From positions 7,006,001-7,070,000 of the forward strand of contig CM057136.1 of the NCBI GenBank assembly GCA_029964075.1: a stretch of 64,000 nucleotides of DNA. The letters run 5' to 3'. The notes beneath the pieces were generated by a model. That model was not told the DNA's origin. It did not search any database and saw nothing but the letters and a program-made list of their open reading frames with translations. Both the position numbers and the translations under genes were made by a program. Positions 32,216 through 43,290 of this stretch are shown here, one piece after another; the stretch's first letter is position 1; every line of letters starts with the position of its first letter. The DNA is from Patiria pectinifera (taxonomy: Eukaryota > Echinodermata > Asteroidea > Valvatida > Asterinidae).

Positions 32216-32899
32216 TTTTTCAAAGTTTTCTATTCAGAAAACTATCTGACTGATTGGCTCACAAGTCTGTATGAACGTACATTGTAGTGTTGCATTTACA
32301 ACGTGTTTCTGAAAAAGATCGCAGGACGAGTTGCAGCTGTGACGCATCGTAGAGATAATGCGCAGCAGCGCTGCGATGCATCGTAAGTTGTGAGTTTTAT
32401 GAAATAGGGTGCAATTGTTTAATCATTAGGGGATGAAATAAAAGTGTCATTTATTTAGATGAGCTTGATGAAAGCCTCATAGCAGGGCATCATTTGAAGA
32501 GTGTCACATATTATAATTGAAAGCCTACGGTACTAAGTAAAGCAATTTAAAAAAAAGGTCATTATGTTGAATATTGATTTTGAACATTTGAGCTATTTTT
32601 GATGTATACAATGAAGGATTATTTGCCCGTAGGGCTTCTTTTTTTTCATTTGAAGCTAGAAAATTATAATAGGGCCTAGTTAAATAATACATGCATGCAT
32701 CATTGTGTACTGCAAAATATATTCCCCTATGTACAGCGAAAGTCTTGCATGTCATGTACATTGTAGACTCAATTGAAAAAAGTGCAGGAAGACATAGGCC
32801 AGTATCAGCTCACGGCAACATGGGGGGGGGGCACCATTTTATTTACCTGATGCATCAGCTGTAAGCAAAGAATCATCTGATTCTACACCATTCATTGAC

Positions 32900-32968
32900 A
32901 ATTTTTACAAATATTCCCCGGCTTAACAAGACTCTATCTTGTTAAGCCGGGGAATATTTGTAAAAATT
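32900..32968. repeat. Perfect 32-bp hairpin
   Basis: Arms 32900-32931 and 32937-32968 are exactly complementary around a 5-base loop. They share GCTTAACAAG with the hairpin at 6858-6945. No target duplication is evident. Confidence 0.88.
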
Positions 32969-33531
32969 CAGAAAAGCAATTTGATTGTGTACCAGTACAG
33001 TTGATTAAAGGGAAAATACAACATTTGCAAACATCGAAAAATAAAACGACCAATTTTTACGAAATACCTTACAGGATGTTGGTAAATGACAGTCAAAGCA
33101 TCCTGTAAAATTATGGCACCTGGTGTGAAGTCATTTTCAAGAAACTTGCATTTTTGTATACATTTCCAACGGTGGTCGGCAGACCACCGTAGGAAAAACC
33201 TAACTATTTTTCACTACTGCTCCAAATTTACCATTTTCTTCAGTCCAAATTTTGATTGCTATTGGTTTCATGTTCATGAATGGATGCAGGCCAGCTAGAC
33301 TGGTTCCCTAAAACCGTACAATTTTCCGGCATCTGTAAATTGATCCATTTCATCTTCAGTGGAGTCAGGGAACCACACTACTTGAATTTTTTTGTTTTTC
33401 TTGGGTTTTCCAGCATTTTCGAAAACAAAACTTCAAACATGTCAGTGTAACAATAATTTGATCTATTATACTAACTCCTCAAAAAGTTCATTTCTGAAAA
33501 TTAAAGCAGAAGCCAATGATGTACATTCCCT

Positions 33532-34518
33532 TTAATGCAAGAATCTTTGTTGCAGACTTTGATGCCATTCAGATAGTAAAGCACACAGTGCCTGACGAAG
33601 ATCCCTATTCCTCAGGTAGTAAATGATAACATTCAGCCAGCCATTGCAAAACAGCAGAACATTCGTGAACAGGCCTGCCAGGTACAGCGTCCATGTGTGT
33701 TGTGGAGATGGTATCACTATCAGCAACCTAACGACTGTAGGAATCCAGGTGATGATTAAAGTCCCTGTTATGATGACGATGGTGGTGGTTGATCTGGTGT
33801 TTATTCTCTGCCCACCTTGACCATTGCCTGCTTGGTTTTCAGCAGAAATGCGTCGGGCATGCTTGCGAGCTATCAGGGCGATGCGTGCATACATGATGAA
33901 TATTGATAGAATTGTGAAAACAGCTAGAAAAACAGCCAGATAATTCCTCCAGTCATAATGTCCTATGCAAACATAATAACGGGTATCCAGTAAGACAATA
34001 CGACTCCCATCAATCCCAAATATTAAAATGCAGAATATGCTCACTGCAGCCCATGAGCTAAACACAATGATCTTTGACCTGAACACAGTCATGATTGAAG
34101 GGTGTTGCAGAGGACGGGAAATGGCAATATAACGATCCACAGTCAGAATAAACAGAGAAAAAATACTCAAACTGCCAAAAAGGTAGCTAGTGACACCGTT
34201 TACCACACAGAGAAAATCCCCCAGTAACCGAGATCCAGCAAACAATTCGGTTATTGCAAGGATCCAGTATAAGTTGTTGCACAGATCAGACAGGGTGAGA
34301 GAAGCCATGAATATTTTGGTTGTTGGCTGGATGCTGGTGACACGACGTAAGGTGAAAAGCATCAGTGGATTCAGTAAGACGCACAGAAACATCGCGAGCA
34401 CTGCCAAAACCGCTACCAAAATCAACAATGTTGTTGAGTGGAATTCATTCTCATCTTTGTCTCCTGTTGTGTTGGTAGTGACAGTTGTTCCTTCATCGGG
34501 TGACCATGTAGTTTCCAT
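33532..34518 (-). CDS. Class A GPCR, cluster copy 1
   Basis: This intact single-exon receptor has 328 residues from METTWSPDEG. The extracellular N-tail carries sequon N16. TM1 has LLNP (N50 in place of GN), TM2 LTLSD (D78), TM3 VDRY (D128-Y130), TM6 TWIP (257-260, for CWxP) and TM7 NVIIY (296-300, for NPxxY). C104 and C184 can form the usual disulfide. The basic intracellular loop 3 ARRISAENQAGNGQGG is nearly invariant across the cluster. The coding sequence is close to that of copy 2 (39626-40612), including the 3' flank, so the two are recent duplicates. The ligand is unknown. It resembles lineage-expanded invertebrate rhodopsin-type receptors, some of which act in chemosensation. The start is set by the conserved METT context. 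Confidence 0.9.
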   Translation of the reverse strand: METTWSPDEGTTVTTNTTGDKDENEFHSTTLLILVAVLAVLAMFLCVLLNPLMLFTLRRVTSIQPTTKIFMASLTLSDLCNNLYWILAITELFAGSRLLGDFLCVVNGVTSYLFGSLSIFSLFILTVDRYIAISRPLQHPSIMTVFRSKIIVFSSWAAVSIFCILIFGIDGSRIVLLDTRYYVCIGHYDWRNYLAVFLAVFTILSIFIMYARIALIARKHARRISAENQAGNGQGGQRINTRSTTTIVIITGTLIITWIPTVVRLLIVIPSPQHTWTLYLAGLFTNVLLFCNGWLNVIIYYLRNRDLRQALCALLSEWHQSLQQRFLH

Positions 34519-34695
34519 GATGACCAGAGGTGTTGGTGTGCCAGTTTAAGTTTGCCTTGTTGCTGTCTATCCCTTAAAAAAGGCAGCAAGTGTTTATGTA
34601 CACAATTCCTGTCCTAGTGGAGCCAGTGTCAAAACAAAATTGTTGGCATCCAGATCTCTTGCGAAGTCAAACAGGTGCTTATTGTCAAACAGCCA

Positions 34696-35125
34696 TTAAC
34701 CAGTTTGCGCCGGAGGCCGTGATCACAGGCACTTACTGTTTTTGTGCACAGATACGGCTGATGGCTAATGCATTAAGACGTCAAGATTGCCTCTTCTCGC
34801 CTCTGGGTGACGTCTAAACACGTTAATCCTTCGTGCCTTTTGTACATTTACACGCACCAAATCTGTGGAGGTGAAACATATGCTGACCGTTGTGTGGGCC
34901 GTTCTACACGGCCTATTGCTGTACAGAATTTACGTTCCAGTGCAAACCCCAGGGTATCGAAACATACAAGGTTTCAGCACAATTTCATCGGACAAATACT
35001 ATTGAAATCACTCTTGTGAGTCAGTATTGTGGCGTTTGGCTGTTCATCAGAAGTTGGCTGGGAAATTTTGCCTTTTGAAAATTTCAAAATGTTCAGCAAA
35101 AATAAACCTGGCACTAAATTGTTAA
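34696..35125. mobile_element. TTAA-flanked MITE, family member 2
   Basis: TTAA at 34696-34699 and 35122-35125 borders ends ccagtttgcgccgg and ctggcactaaattg, related to those at 29610-29863. The interior aligns along its length with the outer parts of 47781-48877 (gtttttgtgcacag, gtcaagattgcctc, cctctgggtgac, agaagttggctggg). This shows where the 660-bp insertion in that copy sits. Confidence 0.72.
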
Positions 35126-35653
35126 TTTCTCCATAAAGAGCTGTACCAAAACTGTGCCTACATTTGTACATGTACAAGTGAACAGTATCTATCTAACGTC
35201 ACTTGACTGATAACCTACACGATGCTTGCCATTCTGACCACTGTACATGGAACCCACCAGCTTAATTTGCAGGCTTCATTTCTTCTAGGTCAGTTCCTTA
35301 ATTAATGGATTAAAAGGTTTTGGGTCAGATCAAACTAGCCAAATTGGAATATTACACTTTGGATGGCATTTTTTGGTAATAGCAGGCAACCATTTCCGAT
35401 CAATCAGTCAAAGGATGGAGACGAAAATGTAGGTTGATGCCACCCTTAATTTGGACCCAAATACACCTAATTTGCATAAATTGTTAATCCTTGCCGTGTA
35501 ATATATTTATTCACATATGTGGGTATATTCTTTATTTATTTTTATTACTTAAATTTTTCAAGCATAGTGACTGAATATTTATGAGAACATAGTAACCATC
35601 CAAAACGACCGCTATTTGATCAAAAAATGCGTGCATGTACCTTGTCTCCACAT

Positions 35654-37062
35654 TAGTGCTGTAACTGATCCTCGAAGTTCAGTTTGGTTCCGTTCGGTTG
35701 CGATTCGAATTGTTTTTTTCTGAACTTTGGTTCGGTTCGGCTTCGGAAGTGCATACATAATGTACATGTGCATACAATGTATAGGGCTACCATGAAATGC
35801 ATATAGGCGGTTCCCCTGTTCAAACAAACATGCATGTGCCGCGCACGTCCGACAGAAATAGTCATCGCAATTTCCACATGCTATAGCGGTACAACACAAG
35901 TTGAAAGAGGAATCTTATTTTTGTTGTGTAAACAAAATATCGTTACAATTTGACTTGATGACGTTGAGAAATGAACATCGTAAATTGCTACCGTGTTACC
36001 TATCGCGGCCCTATCGGCGAACTATGATAAAATTTTCCCACAACATGGTCGTGCTGACGGTTTTCCCGACGAGTTCCGTCCCATCCGAGCATGCCCGGAT
36101 GAGCACTAAAAACCTGCTTCGTGGCAATATTTGCTGATTAGTTTTGTTCTAAGAACAAACACGTCCTTTTACTGTGCCACACTTATGAAATCATAATTAT
36201 TTTTAGCAACAAGCTGACAAGTAGCTACCGTAAAAAAAAAAAAACCAAAAAACAAAAACCTTTTCGATTCGTGGCCTGACTTTCATTAAAATTAAGGCTA
36301 CATCCGAATCGGCTGTCTAGAGCTCACAGCGAGGTCTTGGCCTGCACCTATTGAAAACACGTGGTGACGCGCTGACAATAGACGTAGCCATAGCTCTGGA
36401 AGCCCGTTTCGGGCACGGCCTAATGCTCATTCTGAGGACGGATCCATTTATTTTGTAAAGGGGTGTTTCACCCTCTTTTGGGAGTTACATCGTTTTTCGT
36501 ATACATTTTTTACGAAAAACAATATATTGCGATGATTAAGAACTTATTCAGAACATGGGAAAGGTTTCAGACTCCATATAAAGTATTTTTTTTTGTAATT
36601 TTGACACCGTGAAAAAACCCTGAAAATGCTGGTAAATTGTGCCGAGGAAAGCACATTCAATGCAAATGGTTTAGTCCAAACGTACTACGTCACGCTGGAA
36701 CACAGCAGGGTGAGCTCAACCGCGCTGGAAGAATAACATGCAAAGAGCACGCTTTTCATTGAGAAAATGGCAAGGTGCGTACGATTTTTTTCTAAGCGTA
36801 TCGGCCCGCTATCCTATTTGCATGCCTGGTTAGAACACTGCAAATAATGAAGAGGAATGCGGTGACTTGTCAACACGGTAATTCAATCATCCGTGCGCTT
36901 TAATTTTGCCCTTTCATTGCAAGCATAAGCATTCCTAGTGCTATCAACAAATACTTTACAAACTCTTCCGAACTGACATTGGGTTCGGTTCGGTTCGAGT
37001 TCGGTTCGGAAGGCCAAGTTCGGCTATTTTTAGTTTGGTTTGGCGGTTCAGCTGCAGCACTA
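35654..37062. mobile_element. hAT-type non-autonomous element with TAGTGCTG ends
   Basis: The left end TAGTGCTGTAACTGATCC and right end (reverse complement TAGTGCTGCAGCTGAACC) are inverted. They are followed on both sides by runs of ttcggttcgg. The flanks CTCCACAT (35646-35653) and CTCCAGAT (37063-37070) match at 7 of 8, as expected for an old hAT target duplication. The 1.4-kb interior has no long reading frame. A part (36785-36965) is repeated at 905-1090. Confidence 0.78.
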
Positions 37063-37847
37063 CTCCAGATTTCATAGTCTTGCCAAACCTCAGTATTGAT
37101 GAGCTTCAAATTCACCTACTTGCTTACTGGCACAGTGACCCATATTAAAACCTTATGGAAAATCATCTGAACAATGATAAGTTTGTGATAATGCCAGCTA
37201 TCACCCCAAAAAATGCCGTGAAATTATTTTCTAGAGAACTTTTCCACATTTGGCTGGCCTACTATCAGAAAGACAAAACTGAATCTGACGCTTTAAGGTA
37301 CATAATTGTACCTTCTTATTATGCTGACATTGAATTTCTGAGGTGCCAAGATTGCAAAGATGTTAATCGTCATTCAACCTTGATTAAGAAAACATACTTG
37401 ACAATCCTTACAATGCGTGTGTGGTCCTTTGATTTAAGATGACCCAAATTGTGCCTTGGTGAAAAGAACAAGGATAATTGCTCGACACCTTTCTCATGTT
37501 GATAGTGATGGCCGTACACTCAGTTCAGCTCAAACTATGGTTTTCCACAGGGCTCAGTGAATAAACAATGTACATGTGCAGTATTCCTACGTTAGGCTTG
37601 AAGTATATCTTGATTCTCAAACTCTATACAGAAAAACAGAATAAGAGTTGGTGGATGAAATATTAATATCTAATGCGGAATGACCCAGAAGTACAGCATT
37701 CAATAAATTGCTAAAAAATATCAATTACATCTTCATCTATGTACATGTTCATATAGCAATGCTACAAGCTTCTCATTGATGGCTTTAAGAAAGTGTCATA
37801 TCGATCAACCAGTTTATTTCGCTAGGAACCGTCTTCAATCCTTTTGT
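37063..37847. other. Gene-free interval with one unrecognised 95-codon frame
   Basis: An ATG-started frame on the plus strand (37155-37442) gives a Lys/Tyr-rich sequence beginning MENHLNNDKF that I do not recognise. No splice signals, relatives or regulatory sequences support it. It may be chance or a transposase scrap. Confidence 0.3.
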
Positions 37848-38012
37848 GTACAGTATACAAAAATAACATGGTTTGAGGGATACAGTCGATATTTGCTCGC
37901 CGAGGTATTGGAAGTTGACAAACTTTGTCAACTTCCAATACCGAGGGGAGCTAATATGGTGTCCACCCAAAACCAAACCATGTTATATTTGTTTTACTAT
38001 ACTGCATACAAT
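37848..38012. repeat. Two-level inverted repeat (foldback)
   Basis: An inner perfect hairpin (19-bp arms 37904-37922 and 37924-37942, one-base loop) lies inside outer inverted arms. The outer arms read gtatacaaaaataacatggt at about 37851-37870 against accatgttatatttg and tatactgcataca at about 37976-38010. It may be a miniature foldback element. Confidence 0.75.
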
Positions 38013-38289
38013 ATTCAGTTGCTGATTTTTTTATATATATTTATATGCACCTAAAACAAAACTTTCAGAGAAACTTGTACAGCTCACCAAAATAAAATTG
38101 TGGCTGAACTTCACTAGTTCGGCTCGTTTGCATAACAGTAACTACAGTTGTAAATACAGTTGTTTGTGTACAACTTTCTTTTGTACAGGAGGCATCTTTT
38201 TTGTCCATAAATTTTCTCCAGCACGGCATCATTGAACTCGGGAAAATTAACATTATGCGAACCTTGCAACCATGCATCTCTCTTGGGTG

Positions 38290-38500
38290 ATGTTCGTGCA
38301 TGCGTACCACACCTGCGAGCTGCTGCTGCTGCTGTTTTGCCATAGTCCTCATAGAACCGTCGGCATTCTCTTGTGTGCCTTTGCTCTTGCCACGGCCATT
38401 CCTCCATCCGTCCATCCGTCCACTTCCTGATGTTATCGATCCATCCTGTTTTCCTACGTCCTGGCCTGGCCTTCCCTTCTACTTCTCCTTCTACTGTCAT
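38290..38500 (-). pseudogene. LINE RT C-terminal fragment
   Basis: On the minus strand EGKARPGRRKTGWIDNIRKW matches the conserved C-terminal segment of many animal non-LTR RT proteins (a run of Arg/Gly, then WIDNI). After it the similarity fades within about 40 residues. A plus-strand frame of 180 codons over the same bases (38300-38842) is a shadow. The fragment is short and inactive. Confidence 0.6.
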
Positions 38501-39054
38501 CCTTCCCCAGTAGGTCTAGGAGCATGGTCAACCCTGGGGGTAAATGCTGACTCCATAGCGTTCTGTTCATTATCATACATCATTCATATACAAGAGAATT
38601 ATAGACTAATAATCCGCTGGGACGTCATTCCGCTCAGGATGCAGCCGGCCGGAACATACTATCATGTACAACCGCCCTTTACTACACGTACACCTACTGC
38701 TGGTGCTGCTGCACGCCTTCAATACCGTAGAAACCTTAGAACATCAACGCCATTTCCGCCGTGCAGACTGCTCCCAAACCCAACCCATGGGCCCCGCTCG
38801 GTTTTATGGCGCCGACCGACCCGCCAGTCGCATTGTAGGTAATAATGGCTTCTTGTGTGCTTTTTATAAGACGTTAGCCTGGGACTGACTAACCCCACAC
38901 ACAGCCTCCCTACTCTGCCTGGATGCAGTTTAACGTCATACCCAGGACAATTGCTTTCTAAAGCGCATGCGTAGTAGACAGTCGCACGGGTTACCCAGTC
39001 TACTACGCATGCGTATTTTTCCTGTGCGTGAATCCTCACGCGCGCGTTTGGTAA

Positions 39055-39260
39055 ACAGCAGTAATATCATCTGGCATGTGATGGTGAATTGACCAGTGAG
39101 AGTTCGGCTCTCAATCATGAATATGCATGAGGTATAGTAATAATCTAATAGAATATTGAGTTTACTCCCAAACCCTCAAGTCCGCTGTAAAGTAATAAAG
39201 GCTTGGCTCGACAGTAAGTTCTTAAAATCCTTTCTAACCTTCAGAACTGTGGGCCGAAGT
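39055..39260. repeat. Receptor-cluster 3'-flank repeat, copy 1
   Basis: The run aatatcatctggca, then gtgatggtgaattgaccagt and actcccaaa.cctcaag, recurs at 41028-41170 and more weakly at 43635-43745. It marks borders of tandem receptor units. In the minus orientation it lies downstream of the receptor reading frames. Confidence 0.75.
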
Positions 39261-39625
39261 GCATGAGAGGTCTAAAGAATAAAAGGAACTGTACACATCT
39301 ATATATCTATACAAATGTACATGTAACAACTATTTTGCCATGCATTGTTCCCCTCTTTCATTTGTCTTGACTGCTTTGGCCCATCCTCCCAACCTCTGTG
39401 CCGCTTTAAATAACTTTTTTGAACACAATAGAAACACTGCACTATGACATTAAGCCAGTATCAGCTCACAACTAGGAGCTGTACATTTTTAAAACTGATC
39501 AATGCATCGGCATGCTGTATGCAAAGAGTCGGCTGATTCATCAGTGTTATTGGGCAATCTAAACTCATGTTAAGCTGGCGAAATGGTTGTATCATTCTGT
39601 AAAGCATCACAACTGCGTTGTAACG

Positions 39626-40612
39626 TTAATGCAAGAATCTTTGTTGCAGACTTTGATGCCATTCAGATAGTAAAGTACACAGTGCCTGACGAAGATCCCT
39701 ATTCCTCAGGTAGTAAATGATAACATTCAGCCAGCCATTGCAAAACAGCAGAACCTTCGTGAACTTGCCAGCCAGGTACTGTGTCCATGTGTGTTGTGGA
39801 GATGGTATCACTATCAGCAACCTAACGACTGTAGGAATCCAGGTGATGATTAAAGTCCCTGTTATGATGATGATGGTGGTGGTTGATCTGGTGTTTATTC
39901 TCTGCCCACCTTGACCATTGCCTGCTTGGTTTTCAGCAGCAATGCGTCTGGCTTGACTGCGAGCTATCAGGGCGATGCGTGCATACATGATGAATATTGA
40001 TAGAATTGTGAAAACAGCTAGAAAAACAGCCAGATAATTCCTCCAGTCATAATGTCCTATGCAAACATAATAACGGGTATCCAGTGAGACAATACGACTC
40101 CCATCAATCCCAAATATTAAAATGCAGAGAATGCTCACTGTAGCCCATGTGCTAAACACAATTATCTTTGATCTGAACACAGTCATGATTGAAGGGTATT
40201 GCAGAGGCTGGGAAATTGCGATATAACGATCCACAGTCAGAATAAACAGAGAAAAAATACTCAAACTGACAAAAAGGTAACTAGTCACACCGTTTACCAC
40301 ACAGAGAAAATCCCCCAGCAACCAAGATCCAGCAAACAGTTCGGTTAATGCAAGGATCCAGTATAAATTGTTGGAAAGATCACACAGGGTAAGAGAAGCC
40401 ATGAATATTTTGGTTGTTGGCTGGATGCTGGTGACACGACGTAAGGTGACAAGCATCAGTGGATTCAGTAAGACGCACAGAAAGATTGCAAGAACTGCCA
40501 AAACCTCTACCAAAATCACCAATGCTGTTGATGTGTGTTCATTCTCAATATTGTCTCCTGTTGAGTTTGAAGTGACAATAATTCCTTCGTCACGTGACCA
40601 TGTAGTTTCCAT
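39626..40612 (-). CDS. Class A GPCR, cluster copy 2
   Basis: Intact 328-residue single-exon receptor starting METTWSRDEG; an upstream in-frame extension to 40915 is 5' UTR that happens to be open. It has sequon N16, D128-R129-Y130, C104/C184, TWIP and NVIIY at the same positions as copy 1. It differs from copy 1 by few residues (for example LTLCDLSNN in TM2 and SQARR in loop 3). The upstream region carries CATCTA repeats (about 40767-40800) and tttgtccatcagcagctta, shared with the pseudogene at 41171-42089 and the orphan region at 46490-47110. All copies probably derive from one promoter. A fairly recent duplicate of copy 1. Confidence 0.9.
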   Translation of the reverse strand: METTWSRDEGIIVTSNSTGDNIENEHTSTALVILVEVLAVLAIFLCVLLNPLMLVTLRRVTSIQPTTKIFMASLTLCDLSNNLYWILALTELFAGSWLLGDFLCVVNGVTSYLFVSLSIFSLFILTVDRYIAISQPLQYPSIMTVFRSKIIVFSTWATVSILCILIFGIDGSRIVSLDTRYYVCIGHYDWRNYLAVFLAVFTILSIFIMYARIALIARSQARRIAAENQAGNGQGGQRINTRSTTTIIIITGTLIITWIPTVVRLLIVIPSPQHTWTQYLAGKFTKVLLFCNGWLNVIIYYLRNRDLRQALCTLLSEWHQSLQQRFLH

Positions 40613-41027
40613 GATGGGCAGAGTTGTTCTCGACAAACATTTCCAGTGTAGATGAAAGTGGAATACCAGTTTGTTTTTACCTCTTCTCTCAGCATCCAAC
40701 CAAATGGTTTTGTCCATCAGCAGCTTATGATGCCTGTGCAATAGGTTTAGTTTTTCCACGCAGCATTCGTGCACATCTACATCTACATCTACATATACAT
40801 TTGCAGTTTGATGACTGATAGATCTTGACTGATAATGGTGTAATTTATAAACTGAATTTCTTTGTCGCTTCCTTCTTAATTGGCTCACTAATTGGCTTAA
40901 TACGTTAACTGTCAATCAAGGCACATCCTTAATAACAGCTTGATGGGAACTGTGAATATCCTGACTGATAATTAAATAATTTCACTCATTGGCAGTTCGG
41001 ATGAGTTCGTAAAGTATTTGTTGAACA

Positions 41028-41170
41028 GCAAGAATATCATCTGGCACGTGATGGTGAATTGACCAGTGAGAGTTCGGCTCTCAATCATGAATATGCATGA
41101 GGTATAGTAATAATCTAATAGAATATTGAGTTTACTCCCAAACTCTCAAGTCCGTTGTAAAGTAATAATG
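41028..41170. repeat. Receptor-cluster 3'-flank repeat, copy 2
   Basis: Close copy of 39055-39200. Here it abuts the broken receptor at 41171 directly, so the lost TM6-TM7 portion was removed at this junction. Confidence 0.75.
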
Positions 41171-42089
41171 GTTGCGAGCTATCAGGGCGATGCGTGCATA
41201 CAGGACGAATATTGATAGAATTATGACAACAGCTACCGTAAGAGTTAGATAATTCCTCCAGTCATAATGTCCTAGGCAAAGGTAATAACGGGTATCCAGT
41301 GGGACAACACGATTCCCATCAATCCCAAATATTAAAATGCAGAGAATGCTCACTGTAGCCCATGTGCTAAACACAATTATCTTTGATCTGAACATTGCCT
41401 GCTTGGTTTTCAGCAGCAATAAGTCGGGCTTGGTTGCGAGCTATCAGGGCGATGCGTGTATACAGGACGAATATTGATAGAATTATGACAACAGCTACCG
41501 TAAGAGTTAGATAATTCCTCCAGTCATAATGTTCTAGGCAAAGGTAATAACGGGTATCCAGTGGGACAACACGATTCCCATCAATCCCAAATATTAAAAT
41601 GCAGAGAATGCTCACTGTAGCCCATGTGCTAAACACAATTATCTTTGATCTGAACACAGTCATGATTGAAGGGTATTGCAGAGGCTGGGAAATTGCGATA
41701 TAACGATCCACAGCCAGAATAAAAAATTAAAAAAAACTCAAACTGACAAAAAGGTAACTAGTCACACTGTTTACCACACAGAGAAAATCTCCCAGCAACC
41801 AAGATCCAGCAAACAGTTCGGTTAATGCAAGGATCCAGTATAAGCTGTTGCACAGATCAGACAGGGTGAGAGAAGCCATGAATATTTTGGTTGTTGGCTG
41901 GATGCTGGTGACACGACGTAAGGTGAAAAGCATCAGTGGATTCAGTAAGACGCACAGAAAGATTGCAAGTACTGCCAAAACCTTGACCAAAATCAACAAT
42001 GCTGTTGATGTGAGTTCATTCTCAATATTGTCTTCTGTTGAGTTTGAAGTGACAATTATTCCTTCATCCGGTGACCATGTAGTTTCCAT
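41171..42089 (-). pseudogene. GPCR pseudogene with internal duplication
   Basis: From the ATG at 42089 the sequence follows the family through TM3 (VNSVTSYLFVSL). A run of A breaks the frame near 41730. It resumes at AVDRYIAISQPLQ and passes TM4-TM5 to ICL3 (AAENQAGN, about 41400). There it jumps back and repeats TM4-TM5 a second time (FRSKIIVFSTWATV to IALIARN, 41395-41171). TM6, TM7 and the tail are absent. The two repeats are almost identical, differing at few bases (for example CLEHYD against CLGHYD). The duplication is therefore recent. Confidence 0.88.
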
Positions 42090-42104
42090 GATGGGCAGAG
42101 GTGT

Positions 42105-42720
42105 TCTCCACAAATATTTCCAGTGTAGATGAAAGTGGAATACCAGTTTGTTTTTACCTCTTCTCTCAGCATCCAACCAAATGGTTTTGTCCATCAGCAG
42201 CTAATGATGCCTGTGCAATAGGTTTAGATTTCCCATGCAGCATTTGTGCACATCTACATTCGCAGTTCGATGATAGATATATCTTGACTGATCATGGTGT
42301 AATTATAAACTGAATTTCTGTGTCGCTTCCTTTTTAAGTGGCTCACAAATTGGCTTATACGTTAACTGTCAATCGAGGCACATCCTTAATAACAGCTTGA
42401 TGGGAACTGTGAATATCCTGACTGATAATTAAATAATTTCACTCATTGGCAAAGCAAGCGTGTTGTGAGATCAGTTAAATGTATCCCTAGATGGATGGGT
42501 TGTATCCGGATCTTCCAATAGAGAGTCAGTTTGGTTGAGATTACGCAATGAGACCTCACTTTGTGCTCAGATGACCAGGGCCATCTTGAAAAAGGGTTCC
42601 TGTTTTGGATTGGTCGGTTGGTTTGTTGGAGTTCTTCTATTGTCATGTGTGGTTACCTTTATTCAATTTCATTGGTATTTGTTTGCTTGCTTTTATTATG
42701 TTGCATTCTAGCTGTCTGTT
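42105..42720. repeat. Receptor upstream region, copy attached to pseudogene
   Basis: Matches 40616-41000 upstream of copy 2 and the orphan 46490-47110. Shared runs include gcatccaaccaaatggtttt, ctgtgcaataggttta, tggctcac.aattggctta, aactgtcaatc and cctgactgataatta. Presumed 5' UTR/promoter DNA of the minus-strand receptors. Confidence 0.7.
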
Positions 42721-42753
42721 TCACATAATAATAAAAAATATACAACATTTATA

Positions 42754-43290
42754 GGTTTTCCCGGCCAATTTCCTAAAAATTCATTCACTTCTGAGAATCG
42801 GTCATTCATTTTCGTCTGAATTTGAGAATCGCCCTGAACACGCATTTCATTTTCGCTACCAGAGCATTCGATTCCATTTCAGTTCAATCAATTAAGTGAT
42901 TGAGCAGCACCTTTCGTTTATGTCCATTCAGATTTGTTTACTTAAGACTTCTTTTTCGCTTTTAGAGGGCGATTTCAAACATTCACCATTCTATTTCATT
43001 TTTAGTTTGATGCATTTGCCACCAGATACAATTAGGGGTTTCTTTTTCATTAACCCTCAATCAAATTAGCTGTACCTGAAATCAATTTAGAAAAGGCATG
43101 CTTGCGTAAATGAATGCGCAGCTAACGTAATTGGCCGTCTGTTTCTCAAAACCGAGTGCACGAACAATGAAAACGATTGAACTTTCATTGAATTGAAAGG
43201 GGATTAAAGAGTTGCATTCAAATTCAGACGAAAGTGAATGACCGATTTTCAGAAGTGAATGAACATTTCAGGAAATTGGCCAGGAAAACC
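42754..43290. mobile_element. MITE with about 73-bp inverted ends and TATA flanks
   Basis: The ends ggttttcccggccaatttcc and the matching complement of ggaaattggccaggaaaacc continue inverted through attcacttctga, aatcggtcattca and ttcgtctgaatttga. TATA borders both sides (42750-42753, 43291-43294), compatible with a TA-type target duplication. There is no coding frame. Confidence 0.78.

Noticed and set aside
37155-37442. 95-codon frame as a gene
   Set aside because: No recognised domain, splice context or homologous copy in the window; kept only as a note in the interval entry.
38300-38842. 180-codon plus-strand frame
   Set aside because: The minus strand of the same bases encodes the recognisable LINE motif WIDNI; this frame is Ser/Pro/Cys-rich with no relatives that I know.
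40613-40915. 101-residue N-terminal extension of receptor copy 2
   Set aside because: The intact paralogues begin at METT; the extension contains DVDVDV from a CATCTA microsatellite and is absent from most copies.
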